Below are positions 9,953-19,793 of a stretch of DNA of 64,000 nt, piece after piece (position 1 is the stretch's first letter; every line of letters starts with the position of its first letter). The translations under genes were made by a program, and so were the position numbers. The notes under the pieces were generated by a model. The model was not told the DNA's origin. It saw nothing but the letters and a program-made list of their open reading frames with translations, and did not search any database. This DNA comes from Lachnospiraceae bacterium (GTDB lineage: Bacteria; Bacillota; Clostridia; Lachnospirales; Lachnospiraceae): the NCBI GenBank assembly GCA_017936885.1, contig JAGBEO010000002.1, positions 25,991 to 89,990 on the forward strand, read 5' to 3'.

Positions 9953-10250
9953 TTTATTTCCTCCCTAAATTTGTTTTTGTACATGCAACTTGTATTTATT
10001 TCGCACAAACTTGTACATATTGTGCATTTTGTTCACTTTTTTAAGCAATCCTCCGTTGTAACATTTTCCCATTTCGGAAGATTGTACTAAAAATGTGATT
10101 TTCGACAAGTTTTTATGTACACATTGTCGCGTCTGTTGGCAACAAAGCCCCCGCGCGATATATATACATTATATATAGAGATATATAGCTAGTCAAGTCT
10201 TTTTTTCAATAATATGTACATTTCGCATAAGTTGTTCACATACAACTTGT
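9953..10250 (-). promoter_or_regulatory. Promoter, operators and long leader of the arabinose importer operon
   Basis: A strong sigma-A promoter lies on the minus strand: -35 TTGACT at 10191-10196, 17-bp spacer, -10 TATAAT at 10168-10173. The predicted leader is about 200 bases and includes a GC-rich block just after the start site. AraR-like sequences are TTGTACATGCAA (9977-9988) and TTGTACATAT (10011-10020) in the leader and the inverted repeat AAGTTGT-N6-ACAACTT (10229-10248) upstream of -35. The motif ATTTCGCACAAAC occurs at 9998-10010 and a relaxed copy at 10220-10232. The stretch has no convincing gene. Confidence 0.75.
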
Positions 10251-10261
10251 GTTTGTATCAT

Positions 10262-10295
10262 AAAGCCGCAGATCCCATACAGAACCTACGGCTTT
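10262..10295 (-). terminator. Terminator after chemoreceptor gene
   Basis: AAAGCCG and CGGCTTT arms with a loop of about 20 bases lie about 55 bases after the stop codon of the chemoreceptor ending at 10350. The following T-run is weak, so this is a moderate call. Confidence 0.5.
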
Positions 10296-10349
10296 TCCTC
10301 TATACTTTTTATTCGTTTTTCTTTCCGAATTTCACAGTTCTTATCGCTT

Positions 10350-12122
10350 TTATAATTTAAATTCCGATATCAAGCCTTCCAGATCTCCGGTCAGGGCCAG
10401 AAGCTTATTCATGGCATCAGCCACTTCCTCCAGATTAGCCGATTCTTCTGTCACAATTGCACTGATCTCATTGATCTCCGTGACATTGTTATCCGCCGCT
10501 TCCTTAATGGCGCTCATGCTCTCCACCGCCTCGGATATTTTACCGGTCAGCGTTTCCACACGTTTCATGATATCTTCCACATTATCCCCGACTTCGTCCG
10601 TACCCTCACGGATCACTGCGAAACTGTCTTTGGCCTGCGTGGTTAACTGATTACCTTTCTCTAATTGTTCCATACTGTCTTTAAGCTTGCTGCTCATGGC
10701 GTCTGCCTGAGCGCGCACATTCTCAATCATCCGGCCGATTTGTGCTGCTGCCGTCTGGGAATCATCCGCAAGATTCCTGATCTCTGTGGCAACCACAGCG
10801 AATCCCCTGCCCGCTTCACCTGCTCTGGCCGCTTCAATAGACGCATTGAGAGACAATAGGTTCGTTTGGGAAGCAATCGATGAAATGGAATCCAATGCTT
10901 CTGTCATACCTCTTGTATTCTCTCCAAAGATAGCAAAGACGCTCTCCATGTCATGCATGGATCTGTTCACTTCTTCCATCTGCGCCACGTATGCCATTAT
11001 TTTCTGCATACCATCCTGCGCGTTCTCCTTAGTCTTCTCGGAATTATGATGAATCGCCTCCGCATAGTCAGCCACTTCTCTGGATATGTTCTCCATATTC
11101 CCGATCTGTTCTACCGTACGCTTCACCTCAATCTGCTGTTGCTCCAAACCGGACAACATGCCGTCTACCGCCTCGGCGATACGATTACTGCCCTGTGCGT
11201 TCTCATCGATACTGACATTTACGGTAGCAGTTGCCGTCTCCAAATCATTGGTAGCTCCCATAACCTTACTGATCAGGTGAACCAGATTGGATTTCATCTT
11301 ATTAAAAGCAATCGCCGCATATCCTACTTCATCTCTGGAGACAACCTTGATTTCTTCTTTTGTCAGATCACCTTCCGACATAATCGTAAGCTGGTCCTGA
11401 AGGCGCTTGACAGATACCGTAATACTTCTGGACAGAACAAACATTAAAACCAGTACACCGATCGTGGCAACAATCGCTATTACCAGAATGATAATGATGG
11501 TTCTGTTAAAATCCGATGCAATAGATGCTTCTATCTGCTCACTGCGGGCAATCTCCGAAGTAAGCAGCATTTCAGCGCTGGTATTTACAAAGGTCGCATT
11601 GCTGTCCATGGACTGTGCCGCGCTCAGTCCTTCAGAAGAATATTTCTCACCGCAGACTGACAGAATTTCCTGATAACTTGCTATGTATTTCCCCGTTTCC
11701 GAAGCAAATTTATCATACTGATTGCGTACTTCCGTATACTCGGTTCCCTCCGGAATATTCTCTCCGATCTCTGCCACATATGTCTCGATTGTATCCACGA
11801 TTTCCTTATGGCCACTGGCGGCAATATCTCCACCCACACCGCACATATTCACGATGGTATGAGACACTTTCGTAGAATTGGATTTAATATAAGTAATCTT
11901 ACTGATATTTTCAAGAACCTGCGCATACTGGCTACTATATTGTGATGATTTAACTGTCAATACCGCAATCAGCAAAATGAAGACGCCAAGCGTTACCGCT
12001 ATGCTGACGTTCAATTTCACTCCGATTCCAACACCTTTTCTGGTCTTAGATATCTTCTTGTTATCTGTTTTTTTCTTCCCTAATACTTTCTTACCCGCAG
12101 GTTTCTTATCCTTCTTAGCCAT
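10350..12122 (-). CDS. Methyl-accepting chemotaxis protein
   Basis: Membrane chemoreceptor of 590 residues. A very basic N-terminus rich in Lys (residues 1-32) precedes TM1 (about 33-55). An extracytoplasmic mostly helical sensor domain follows (about 56-205), then TM2 (about 206-232), HAMP, and the coiled signalling domain with hairpin tip [21 protein letters not shown]. It should signal through CheA/CheW. The ligand is unknown. It lies last in a three-gene group with a small membrane protein and a second receptor, between two sugar importers, so sugar or binding-protein sensing is a fair guess but not shown. Confidence 0.93.
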   Translation of the reverse strand: MAKKDKKPAGKKVLGKKKTDNKKISKTRKGVGIGVKLNVSIAVTLGVFILLIAVLTVKSSQYSSQYAQVLENISKITYIKSNSTKVSHTIVNMCGVGGDIAASGHKEIVDTIETYVAEIGENIPEGTEYTEVRNQYDKFASETGKYIASYQEILSVCGEKYSSEGLSAAQSMDSNATFVNTSAEMLLTSEIARSEQIEASIASDFNRTIIIILVIAIVATIGVLVLMFVLSRSITVSVKRLQDQLTIMSEGDLTKEEIKVVSRDEVGYAAIAFNKMKSNLVHLISKVMGATNDLETATATVNVSIDENAQGSNRIAEAVDGMLSGLEQQQIEVKRTVEQIGNMENISREVADYAEAIHHNSEKTKENAQDGMQKIMAYVAQMEEVNRSMHDMESVFAIFGENTRGMTEALDSISSIASQTNLLSLNASIEAARAGEAGRGFAVVATEIRNLADDSQTAAAQIGRMIENVRAQADAMSSKLKDSMEQLEKGNQLTTQAKDSFAVIREGTDEVGDNVEDIMKRVETLTGKISEAVESMSAIKEAADNNVTEINEISAIVTEESANLEEVADAMNKLLALTGDLEGLISEFKL

Positions 12123-12143
12123 TGCGTATCCCCCATTATATTC

Positions 12144-12434
12144 TTATTCGCCATTCTTCGTATTCTCTTCCGTGCATTGCCCGGTATCCGCTCCAGCCTC
12201 CTCTTCGGAAGGCTCATCAGACTCTCTTCCGTCTTCATATTCTCCCCTGGCAAGACTCCGCAGCGAAGTAAAAAGAATCACCCCGCCGGACAGCACAAAG
12301 ACAACAATACCAATCACCGTCACCGTCTGATTCCCGGACGCAGCGTAATCCTGGGTCAAACCATATGCCAGATATAAAAGGTAAGCCGCCACCACCGCAC
12401 GAATCGTTAGTGTACCTTTGCTTGCTTTCTTCAT
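12144..12434 (-). CDS. Small two-helix membrane protein, unknown function
   Basis: A 96-residue protein with two hydrophobic stretches (about residues 10-25 and 38-57) and a strongly acidic hydrophilic tail rich in Glu/Asp/Ser. No family was recognised. Start ATG 12434 is preceded by GAGGATATAG. It lies between two chemoreceptor genes with gaps of 21 and 34 bp, so it is probably co-transcribed and may accompany the receptors. A longer overlapping frame at 12235-12465 has no good start signal and was not preferred. Confidence 0.65.
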   Translation of the reverse strand: MKKASKGTLTIRAVVAAYLLYLAYGLTQDYAASGNQTVTVIGIVVFVLSGGVILFTSLRSLARGEYEDGRESDEPSEEEAGADTGQCTEENTKNGE

Positions 12435-12468
12435 AACTATATCCTCTTTTCTTCCAAAAGTACATTTA

Positions 12469-14187
12469 TTATGCTTTAAAACATGCAGTCTGTTCGGATA
12501 AATGATTGATCACACCGGACACCTGCTCCAAGGCACTGATAATATCCTGCATATTGTCGGCAAGTGCTGTTGTGTTGGCAACGACTCCCATTACGCTCTG
12601 TGCACTTTCCTGTACATTATTCGTAATATTATCGTTAGACTGCGCCACTGACTGCATGATACTGCCGACTTTTTCCATGGAATCCCTGATTTCTGTCATC
12701 ATCTGTTCCACCGTAATGGAATCATTAAGATACTGTTCACCGGTATTCTCCAATATCTCATAGTCCGGAAGGATTCTTTCGTTAATAAAATCTACCAGAC
12801 TTCTTGCGTTGTCCGCCAGCGTAGTTACCGCGTCCACTACTTCTTCGGAAATCTGCTGAATATTATTCGCTGTCTCCTTAGAACTATCTGCCAGCACACG
12901 AATTTCGTCAGCAACTACCGCGAATCCGCGTCCTGCTTCTCCCGCCCTTGCTGCCTCGATCGAAGCATTCAAAGCCAGTAAGTTGGTCTTAGACGCAATG
13001 CTTAAAATATCACCTGTCAGGCTGCCGATATTTTCGATTTTACGGCTGTCATCAATGGACGCCTGCAGCGTTACGTCAAACTCTTTAATGATACCGCTGG
13101 CAGATTCCTTGCTATCCTGCGCCAGCTTCTGCAGTTTCTGTGCACGGTTTCTGATCTCATCGGCAAATTTCGTTCCGTGGTTGGCCCTGCCAACCATTTG
13201 CTTCACAGACTCCTCTGTCTGTTTGGTATTTTCATTTACATAAGCCGCTGTAGCGGATACTTCTTCAATACTTGCCGCCAACTCTTCCATCGTACCGGAG
13301 GTCTCACCGGCATTCTTATTCGTCTTATCCACAACTGCATTTACATTTTGCTGCTGTCTGTCAATCTCCCGTCCGCAGGAGATAACACCCCCTATCATAT
13401 CCTGCAGAATATCAAGAAATTCATTCACACCCTTGGCAAGTGTAGATATCTCATCTTTCGTCTTCACCGGCACTCTGCTTGTCAGATCGCCCTGACCATT
13501 ATGAATATCTTCGATCATGCCATTAATAACTTTCGCAATCTTACGAATCGGCACTACTATAATACGAATCGCAATGATAGTCACCAGTATTGCCGCCGCC
13601 ACGAGAAGAACTATAACTGCCTTAATCACGCTGTTGGACTGAACTGCTGTGTTCTGCAGTTCCACCTTGCCCGTCTCTAACTCTTCAGCGGAATAGTCTA
13701 ATAATTTCTGCATATTTCCCTGAATGGTATCGTTTAACATGCTCAGATTGTTTGTAATCAGAAGCGTGGCACTCTCCTTATCATTCTTTCTGCTCGCCTC
13801 TAATACTTTATCCACGCACTGATCAAAACTGATCAGTCTGCTCTCAACCGTATCATAAGTTGCCTGCACTTCCTCAGATGTGATTTCTGCCTTATAGGCT
13901 TCCATCTTCTGCCACATATCCTCTCTTGCCTTGTAAATATCTTCCGCGCGCTTATCCATAATGTTGGCCAGCTTAGTATTTACATGTGCATAAAGGTTCA
14001 TATACATATCCAGATAATCTTCGTATATGCTATGTATCGTATTCGTCTTCTCAACCTGATTATTCATAAGTTCCTGACTGCTGGTTGTAATGGTCGTCAG
14101 ACTATTCGCCAAAACTCCCAGCGCCACAATTGCAATTAAGGTGAGAACCATGATAGCCGCCGCAAACTTATATCCGATTTTTTTCAT
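12469..14187 (-). CDS. Methyl-accepting chemotaxis protein (4HB-type sensor)
   Basis: Chemoreceptor of 572 residues. TM1 is at about 4-26 and a four-helix-bundle-like sensor at about 27-185. TM2 is at about 187-210, followed by HAMP and the methylation/signalling coiled coil with tip [21 protein letters not shown]. The start was placed at ATG 14187, because GGGAGG lies 8 bases upstream and the protein then begins MKKIGYKF; the frame is open to 14217. It is first in a three-gene receptor cluster. Ligand unknown. Confidence 0.92.
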   Translation of the reverse strand: MKKIGYKFAAAIMVLTLIAIVALGVLANSLTTITTSSQELMNNQVEKTNTIHSIYEDYLDMYMNLYAHVNTKLANIMDKRAEDIYKAREDMWQKMEAYKAEITSEEVQATYDTVESRLISFDQCVDKVLEASRKNDKESATLLITNNLSMLNDTIQGNMQKLLDYSAEELETGKVELQNTAVQSNSVIKAVIVLLVAAAILVTIIAIRIIVVPIRKIAKVINGMIEDIHNGQGDLTSRVPVKTKDEISTLAKGVNEFLDILQDMIGGVISCGREIDRQQQNVNAVVDKTNKNAGETSGTMEELAASIEEVSATAAYVNENTKQTEESVKQMVGRANHGTKFADEIRNRAQKLQKLAQDSKESASGIIKEFDVTLQASIDDSRKIENIGSLTGDILSIASKTNLLALNASIEAARAGEAGRGFAVVADEIRVLADSSKETANNIQQISEEVVDAVTTLADNARSLVDFINERILPDYEILENTGEQYLNDSITVEQMMTEIRDSMEKVGSIMQSVAQSNDNITNNVQESAQSVMGVVANTTALADNMQDIISALEQVSGVINHLSEQTACFKA

Positions 14188-14429
14188 CTCCAGGACCTCC
14201 CTCTTCGTTCTCATCATCCAAATTTCAAAGCATTAATATCATAACATATTTTGAAACACAATCCCAGCCCTTTGTGCTTTTCATTATATATTCGTGCATA
14301 TATTCACTTTTGTTTGTACATTTTGCCATAGGATTAAGGCACCTATTAACAACAACTCTATTATAAGCCGTAAAATTGCATAAAAATTCCAATCGGGATA
14401 TTGGGTGCACTAATCCTATAACAAAACAC

Positions 14430-14455
14430 GGGGCGCACATTGCCATGCACGCCCC
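14430..14455 (-). terminator. Terminator of the second sugar importer operon
   Basis: GGGGCG and CGCCCC arms with two internal mismatches extend to an 11-position stem, followed on the minus strand by GTGTTTTG. It lies 22 bases after the last permease gene. The rest of 14188-14476 holds no gene; a TATAAT at 14360-14365 (minus) may belong to the promoter of the receptor cluster. Confidence 0.7.
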
Positions 14456-14476
14456 AGTGAAATAGCAGATATTTCA

Positions 14477-15502
14477 TTATGCTTTTTTACGTTCTTTGAT
14501 GTTCGCAAGAACCGCCTGCAATACGATAAAGAAGCACAACAGAATCGCTGTCACAATGTTAGCCCAGGAGCTGACCAGCTTACCATTAGACTTAACCAAT
14601 GTGGAAATCGTACCGTTGATCATAACACCGAACATAGTACCGATTACATTACCAACACCACCTGTCAACAATGTACCACCGATAACGGCGGAGGAAATCG
14701 CATCCATCTCAAAACCTGTCGCCTGCGTCGTCGTACCGCACATGGTATTTAAGCAATAGCAGATACCACCGATGGAAGCCAGAAAACTTCCCAGTACGTA
14801 TGTTTTCATCTTCGTCTTACGAACATCCAGACCCATCAGGGTTGCCGACTGGCTGTTACCGCCTACCGCATAGATGCTTCTGCCGAATTTGGTATATTTC
14901 AGCATTAAGAAAATCAATACTACGATAACAAGTGCAATAATTACGCTGACTCTGACATAAGGAACCTGCAAAACGCCCTTCTTATTCGTATAGGCACCGA
15001 TTCCAAACGGAATATTCAGTTTCAAACCTGCCAGCTTAACAAACAGTTCATCCGAAACAATACTCACCTGATCTGTACAAATTACCGCAGTCATACCTCT
15101 GGCAAAGAACAGACCTGCCATCGTTACGATAAACGGCTGTATATCCAGATACGCAATACAGAAGCCCTGTACAGCACCGAATACAATACCGATCAATAAT
15201 ACAAGAATCATCAGCGTAGGACTCTTCATACCCCAATGTTCCATGCCTACTGCCAGAAACATACAGTCCATAGCAACCACGGAGCCTACGGAAATATCGA
15301 TACCACCTGTCAACATGACGCAGGTTGTTCCACACGCCACACAGAGAAGACCCGCATTGTTAATAAGTACATTTAAAAATGTCTGTAAATGCGTAAAACC
15401 TTTGTCCGCATATACAATACAGCCTGCGCCGTACATAACCACAAACAAGACGATTGTAATAATCAACAAAATACTGTTGCCATTGATTTTCAATTTCTTC
15501 AT
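14477..15502 (-). CDS. Sugar ABC importer permease (YjfF type)
   Basis: CUT2-family permease of 341 residues with about nine hydrophobic segments. Motifs GGIDISVGSVVAM, AYLDIQPFIVTMAG and GFEMDAISSAVIGGT are characteristic of the YtfT/YjfF/RbsC group. In E. coli YtfQRT-YjfF imports galactofuranose; the actual substrate here is unknown. It is the second of two permeases and the last gene of the operon, 3 bp after the other permease, and a terminator follows. Confidence 0.88.
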   Translation of the reverse strand: MKKLKINGNSILLIITIVLFVVMYGAGCIVYADKGFTHLQTFLNVLINNAGLLCVACGTTCVMLTGGIDISVGSVVAMDCMFLAVGMEHWGMKSPTLMILVLLIGIVFGAVQGFCIAYLDIQPFIVTMAGLFFARGMTAVICTDQVSIVSDELFVKLAGLKLNIPFGIGAYTNKKGVLQVPYVRVSVIIALVIVVLIFLMLKYTKFGRSIYAVGGNSQSATLMGLDVRKTKMKTYVLGSFLASIGGICYCLNTMCGTTTQATGFEMDAISSAVIGGTLLTGGVGNVIGTMFGVMINGTISTLVKSNGKLVSSWANIVTAILLCFFIVLQAVLANIKERKKA

Positions 15503-15505
15503 GTC

Positions 15506-16579
15506 TTACGCCTCCTTTGCAGCTGCTTTCTTAGCAGACAGTTTCTTGAAATACTCTTTCACAGGGCCTGCCTGAATGACTACGATCAGAATAACAACGA
15601 TAGCCTTAAATACAGGTGCCTGTGCAGAGGATACACCAAGTGCATACAAAGTGGTTGTAATAGCCTGAATGGTGTAAGCTCCGATGATGGAGCCTGCAAG
15701 ATTAAATTTACCGCCGCCCAAGCTGTTGCCGCCAAGCGCTACGGCAAGGATAGCATCCATCTCCATATTCAGACCGATATTATTAGTATCTGCGGAATAG
15801 ATACGGGAGGTAGCAGTGATACCTGCAATACCTGCGCACAGACCACAGATCGCATAACACATTAAAATAATCTTAGCAGAGTTGAATCCGGAGATTCTTG
15901 CTGCTTTCTTGTTAATACCAACACTCTGTACGAAAGTACCCAATGCCGTAAACTTTAAGATCAATGCCATAATCAGCACACAAATGGCAGCGATCAGAAT
16001 CGGTGTCGGTAAGAAACCGATATAAGATCCAAAGAACTGGAAGGAAGGTACACGTACGTATACGATAGCGCTGTTACACAACAAAAGACCAATCGCACGT
16101 CCTGCCGACCAGAGAATCAAGGTTGCAACCATCGGCTGGATATTCAGATATGCTACCAAAAAACCGTTAAACAGACCGCAGACAATGGCAACTAAGATAC
16201 CGGCGCCGATACCAACCCAGAGAGGAACCGCATACTCGGATACATTAGTCACACCGTAACCTGCAAGCAGCATACAGCACATACCGCCTGTTAAACTCAT
16301 AACGGAACCTACGGAAATATCGGTTCCGGCAGATGCGGATACAACAAGCGTCATACCGATTGCCAGAATAGCAACCTCGCTGCCGCGGTTCAAAATATCA
16401 ATTAAACGACCATATAAAATGGTATTGCCGGATGATGTAAGCTGCGTGCTGATCGCAAAGAAAGAAAAGGGAGCATTACCGCTTGCAACATCATAAATTA
16501 CATTGACTAACATGACTAAAATCATACTGAAGATCGGCAGGAACAACTGCATCTTCGTTATTTTCTTTATATTACTCAT
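15506..16579 (-). CDS. Sugar ABC importer permease (YtfT type)
   Basis: CUT2-family permease of about 357 residues. It has ASAGTDISVGSVMSLTG, AYLNIQPMVATLILW and NIGLNMEMDAILAVALGG, typical of YtfT. It probably forms a heterodimer with the adjacent YjfF-like permease. The start ATG 16579 follows GGAGG by 8 bases and overlaps the end of the ATPase gene by 8 bp, indicating coupled translation. Confidence 0.88.
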   Translation of the reverse strand: MSNIKKITKMQLFLPIFSMILVMLVNVIYDVASGNAPFSFFAISTQLTSSGNTILYGRLIDILNRGSEVAILAIGMTLVVSASAGTDISVGSVMSLTGGMCCMLLAGYGVTNVSEYAVPLWVGIGAGILVAIVCGLFNGFLVAYLNIQPMVATLILWSAGRAIGLLLCNSAIVYVRVPSFQFFGSYIGFLPTPILIAAICVLIMALILKFTALGTFVQSVGINKKAARISGFNSAKIILMCYAICGLCAGIAGITATSRIYSADTNNIGLNMEMDAILAVALGGNSLGGGKFNLAGSIIGAYTIQAITTTLYALGVSSAQAPVFKAIVVILIVVIQAGPVKEYFKKLSAKKAAAKEA

Positions 16580-18098
16580 GTGACGCACCTCCTCCTGCGA
16601 TGGCGTGCATTACGCCTTCCTGTGTCATTTCATCACCGCTGATCTCGCCAACCTTGGCACCGTCTCTTAAGACTGCCATGCGGTTACAGGTACGAAGCAT
16701 TTCTTCAATCTCGGAAGAAATGAAGATCAGGCTCTTACCTTCCTGAGCCAGCTTGATTACCAGCTTCTGAATCTCTGTCTTAGTACCGATATCAATACCA
16801 CGTGTAGGCTCATCTAAGATCAGGAAATCAGGATTGGTTGCAAGCCATCTTGCCAGAATAACCTTCTGCTGGTTACCGCCGGAAAGTCTCTTAATAAGTG
16901 TCTCACGGCTTGCCGTCTTAATCTGCAGCATTTCTATGTATTTATCCGCAATTTCAATCTGTTTGGACATCGGAATCTTCTTAAAGATACCAAGCTTAGC
17001 CTGCATGGCAAGAATGATATTCTCACGTACAGATAAGTCGCCGATGATACCCTCTGCTTTTCTGTCGTCAGGCAGAAGTCCCATACCAAGATTCATAGCA
17101 TCAATCGGATTCTTAATCTTAACCTCTTTACCGTTTACCTTAAGTGTACCGGTCTGTGCCCTGTCAGCGCCGTAGATGGCACGTGCCAGTTCACTTCGTC
17201 CGCTGCCAAGCAGTCCTGTCAAGCCCACAACCTCACCTTTATGAATCTCCAAATCAAAAGGTTTAATGGTTCCTGCATGGCTTAATCCCTTAGCATCAAT
17301 TTCCAAAGGAGCATTAGAGAAATCCATAGTTCCTTCCGGTTTGATGGATGCAAGATCATCGAAATCCTTACCCATCATTGCTGCTACCAGCTTAACTCTC
17401 GGCAATTCCTCTACCGTATACTCACCAACTAAAGTTCCGTTACGAAGCACCGTGATACCATCGCACACTGCATACACCTGCTCTAAGAAGTGGGTTACAA
17501 ATACGATACCTACGCCCTGGTCTCTCAACTTCTTCATCATACCGAAAAGCTTCTCAACCTCATTGTCATCCAAAGAGGAAGTAGGCTCATCGAGAATCAG
17601 AACTTTACTCTCCATATCTACAGCACGGGCAATTGCGATCATCTGCTGCAATGCCAGTGAATACTCTTCCAGATTCTTAGTTACCTCAATATCTAAATCT
17701 AAATCTTTCATCAGTTGTGCCGCCATCTGGTTCATCTTGCGGCGGTTAACTGTTCCAATCTTAGTAAGTGGCTCACGGCCGATATAAAGGTTCTCTGCAA
17801 CCGACAGATTCGGGCAGAGGTTTACCTCCTGATAAACTGTTGAGATTCCTTTTTTCTGAGCGTCCATTGTGTCTTTGTTGACGATCGGACCCTCAATGCC
17901 GTCTACATGAATCTCTCCGGCTTCGAATTTGTTGACACCCGTCAAACATTTGATCAATGTAGACTTACCTGCACCATTCTCGCCCATCAGTGCCCGGATT
18001 TCACCTTTTTTCAAAGTAAAATCTACATTGTCAAGCGCCTTGACACCCGGGAATGTCATACAGATGCCTCGCATTGTTAAAGCAATATTGCTATCCAT
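16572..18098 (-). CDS. Sugar ABC importer ATPase (YtfR type)
   Basis: Tandem CUT2 ATPase of 508 residues. N-terminal Walker A GENGAGKST and LILDEPTSSLDD are followed by a second domain with degenerate P-loop GLLGSGRSE, signature RLSGGNQQK and FLILDEPTRG. The start was set at ATG 18098, with AGGAGG 7 bases upstream, giving MDSNIALTMRG; the frame is open to 18128. It works with the two downstream permeases and the upstream binding protein. Confidence 0.9.
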   Translation of the reverse strand: MDSNIALTMRGICMTFPGVKALDNVDFTLKKGEIRALMGENGAGKSTLIKCLTGVNKFEAGEIHVDGIEGPIVNKDTMDAQKKGISTVYQEVNLCPNLSVAENLYIGREPLTKIGTVNRRKMNQMAAQLMKDLDLDIEVTKNLEEYSLALQQMIAIARAVDMESKVLILDEPTSSLDDNEVEKLFGMMKKLRDQGVGIVFVTHFLEQVYAVCDGITVLRNGTLVGEYTVEELPRVKLVAAMMGKDFDDLASIKPEGTMDFSNAPLEIDAKGLSHAGTIKPFDLEIHKGEVVGLTGLLGSGRSELARAIYGADRAQTGTLKVNGKEVKIKNPIDAMNLGMGLLPDDRKAEGIIGDLSVRENIILAMQAKLGIFKKIPMSKQIEIADKYIEMLQIKTASRETLIKRLSGGNQQKVILARWLATNPDFLILDEPTRGIDIGTKTEIQKLVIKLAQEGKSLIFISSEIEEMLRTCNRMAVLRDGAKVGEISGDEMTQEGVMHAIAGGGASHE

Positions 18099-18200
18099 AC
18101 TAATACCTCCTACTGTCACACACTCCACTACATTTCTGCCAATTTTTTGACAATAACTCCAATACCTCTCTATTATACACCAAATTTAAGGAAAGAAAAA

Positions 18201-18223
18201 GGAGGGAAATACAATTTCCCTCC
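18201..18223 (-). terminator. Attenuator-type terminator after second binding-protein gene
   Basis: A perfect 9-bp stem (GGAGGGAAA with TTTCCCTCC, 5-base loop) followed on the minus strand by TTTTTCTTTCC. It lies between the binding protein and the ATPase, the same layout as at 8731-8757. Confidence 0.8.
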
Positions 18224-18256
18224 CTATTCTAATTTACTTAAATCAAATGTTAACTC

Positions 18257-19363
18257 TTAGTATGCACGACCATCCAGTACTTCCTGTGTCATTGTTACTG
18301 CATACTGGGATGTGATACCAGGTGCTACGAATGCTTCATCCTTAACAACTGTTACAGCATCGATTGTCTCACCAGCTTCTAACTTCTGGATAACTTCTGC
18401 TGCGAACTCAGCCTGCAGAGGGTTACACTCTACGTTACAGTTGATCTTACCGTCTAATGTGTACTGTAAGCCATCATGTGTAGCATCGAAGGAGATGATG
18501 ATTACATCGCCGTCAACACCATATGTGATACCAGCAGCATCCATAGCGTCCATTGCGCCGTATGCTTCGTTATCGTTCTGGCAAACTACTACGTTGAAAT
18601 CGCTGTAGGATTTGATGAAGGACTCCATAACTTCCTGTCCGCCTGCCTGTGTGAAGTCACCAGACTGAGAATCAAGAATTTCCCACTCGCTGTGCTGTGC
18701 TGCGATGTTGTTGAAACCTTCTGTACGTCCAAGTGTTGCAGATGCACCAACTGTACCCTCAATAACAAGGATCTTAGCTTCTTCGCCATTTAAGTACTCT
18801 GCTAACCAGTTACCTGCTGTCTCACCTTCAAGAACCATGTCACAACCGATCTGTGTCTCATACAGAGAAGGATCAGCGTCTACGGAACGGTCAACGATCA
18901 GTACAGGAATACCAGCATCCTGTGCTTCCTGAAGAACTGTGTCCCAACCAGCGGTCTCGATAGGAGCGATACAGATGTAATCCATCTCCTGCTGGATGAA
19001 AGTACGAACTGCCTCTAACTGAACTGCATTGTCATTATCAGCATCTACGAAGGATAACTCATATCCGTTCGCTTCGGAGAACATATCCTGATAGTTCTGT
19101 GTGTTAGCTGCACGCCAGTCAGACTCATGACCAACCTGTGCGAAACCAACTTTGATTGTCTCACCAGAAGCTGCTGCTGTATCTTCTGCTGCCTCTTCTG
19201 CAGGAGCTTCCTCTTCTGCTGCTTCCTCTGCAGGAGCCTCTTCTGTTGCTGCCTCCTCTGCAGGAGCTGCTGTCTCTGTAGAAGCTGCGTCAGAACCGCC
19301 ACATCCAACAAGACTAGCCATTACCATAGTACCAGCTAATAAAACTGCTAATTTTCTTTTCAT
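18257..19363 (-). CDS. Sugar-binding lipoprotein of ABC importer (YtfQ-like)
   Basis: Type I solute-binding protein of 368 residues. It has a signal peptide with lipobox LVGC near residues 18-21 and an Ala/Glu/Pro low-complexity linker (about 30-68). The binding domain starts TIKVGFAQVGHESDWR, which matches YtfQ-like galactofuranose-binding proteins. Translation starts at ATG 19363 with GGGAGG. A sensory paralogue with clear similarity along its length is encoded at 22553-23590. Substrate unknown; an arabinose- or galactose-related furanose is plausible. Confidence 0.9.
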   Translation of the reverse strand: MKRKLAVLLAGTMVMASLVGCGGSDAASTETAAPAEEAATEEAPAEEAAEEEAPAEEAAEDTAAASGETIKVGFAQVGHESDWRAANTQNYQDMFSEANGYELSFVDADNDNAVQLEAVRTFIQQEMDYICIAPIETAGWDTVLQEAQDAGIPVLIVDRSVDADPSLYETQIGCDMVLEGETAGNWLAEYLNGEEAKILVIEGTVGASATLGRTEGFNNIAAQHSEWEILDSQSGDFTQAGGQEVMESFIKSYSDFNVVVCQNDNEAYGAMDAMDAAGITYGVDGDVIIISFDATHDGLQYTLDGKINCNVECNPLQAEFAAEVIQKLEAGETIDAVTVVKDEAFVAPGITSQYAVTMTQEVLDGRAY

Positions 19364-19793
19364 CTCTTAGTTTCCTCCCTTTTGTTTCTATGATGAAATT
19401 TAAAATTGTTCCAGGAACTTGGTCACCGCCTTGTTCCTGAGATCACTTTACCAAATTCAAACCATTGATTCAATGTTAAAAACTTCAATTTGTGCGATTT
19501 GGGGGAGTTAAACAATACAAATTTTGTGATATAATACTTTTGAACCATACAAATTTATTATTTTGGTTAAATTATTAATTATTTTGGTTATTTTCTTATG
19601 ATATTGGACCAATTAAGAATAATTTTTAACTTAAAATCATCGTCATTGTTACCACAACAGTTTCCAATGATTATGTTTTTTTCCTGAGATGTTTATATTT
19701 TTATGAATAAAAATTGTATAATTTATGAATGAATTATGAACATCAGGGGATTTTCTTACTTTTTCAGGATAATAAATTAGGAAGGACATTTTT
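19364..19793. promoter_or_regulatory. Divergent control region between YtfQ-like gene and second AraR-like gene
   Basis: AT-rich 430-bp region without a gene. It contains an inverted repeat CAGGAAC/GTTCCTG (19412-19439) in the leader of the binding-protein gene and the motif ATTTGTGCGATTT (19488-19500) that recurs near the arabinose promoters. TATAAT boxes on the plus strand lie at 19530-19535 and 19717-19722; their -35 partners are poor. Exact start sites cannot be fixed from sequence. Confidence 0.5.

Noticed and set aside
10140-10200. TA-rich repeat as a recombination or origin element
   Set aside because: Explained by a promoter (TATAAT box and spacer).
14225-14446. 73-codon frame on the minus strand between a chemoreceptor and an importer gene
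   Set aside because: No ribosome site, covers the terminator of the importer operon, and the translation looks like no protein family.
18147-18176. TTGACA-18-TATTAT on the plus strand, antisense to the importer
   Set aside because: Good match to a promoter but leads into the attenuator hairpin and no plus-strand gene follows; probably chance or a minus-strand -10 (TATAAT) read backwards.
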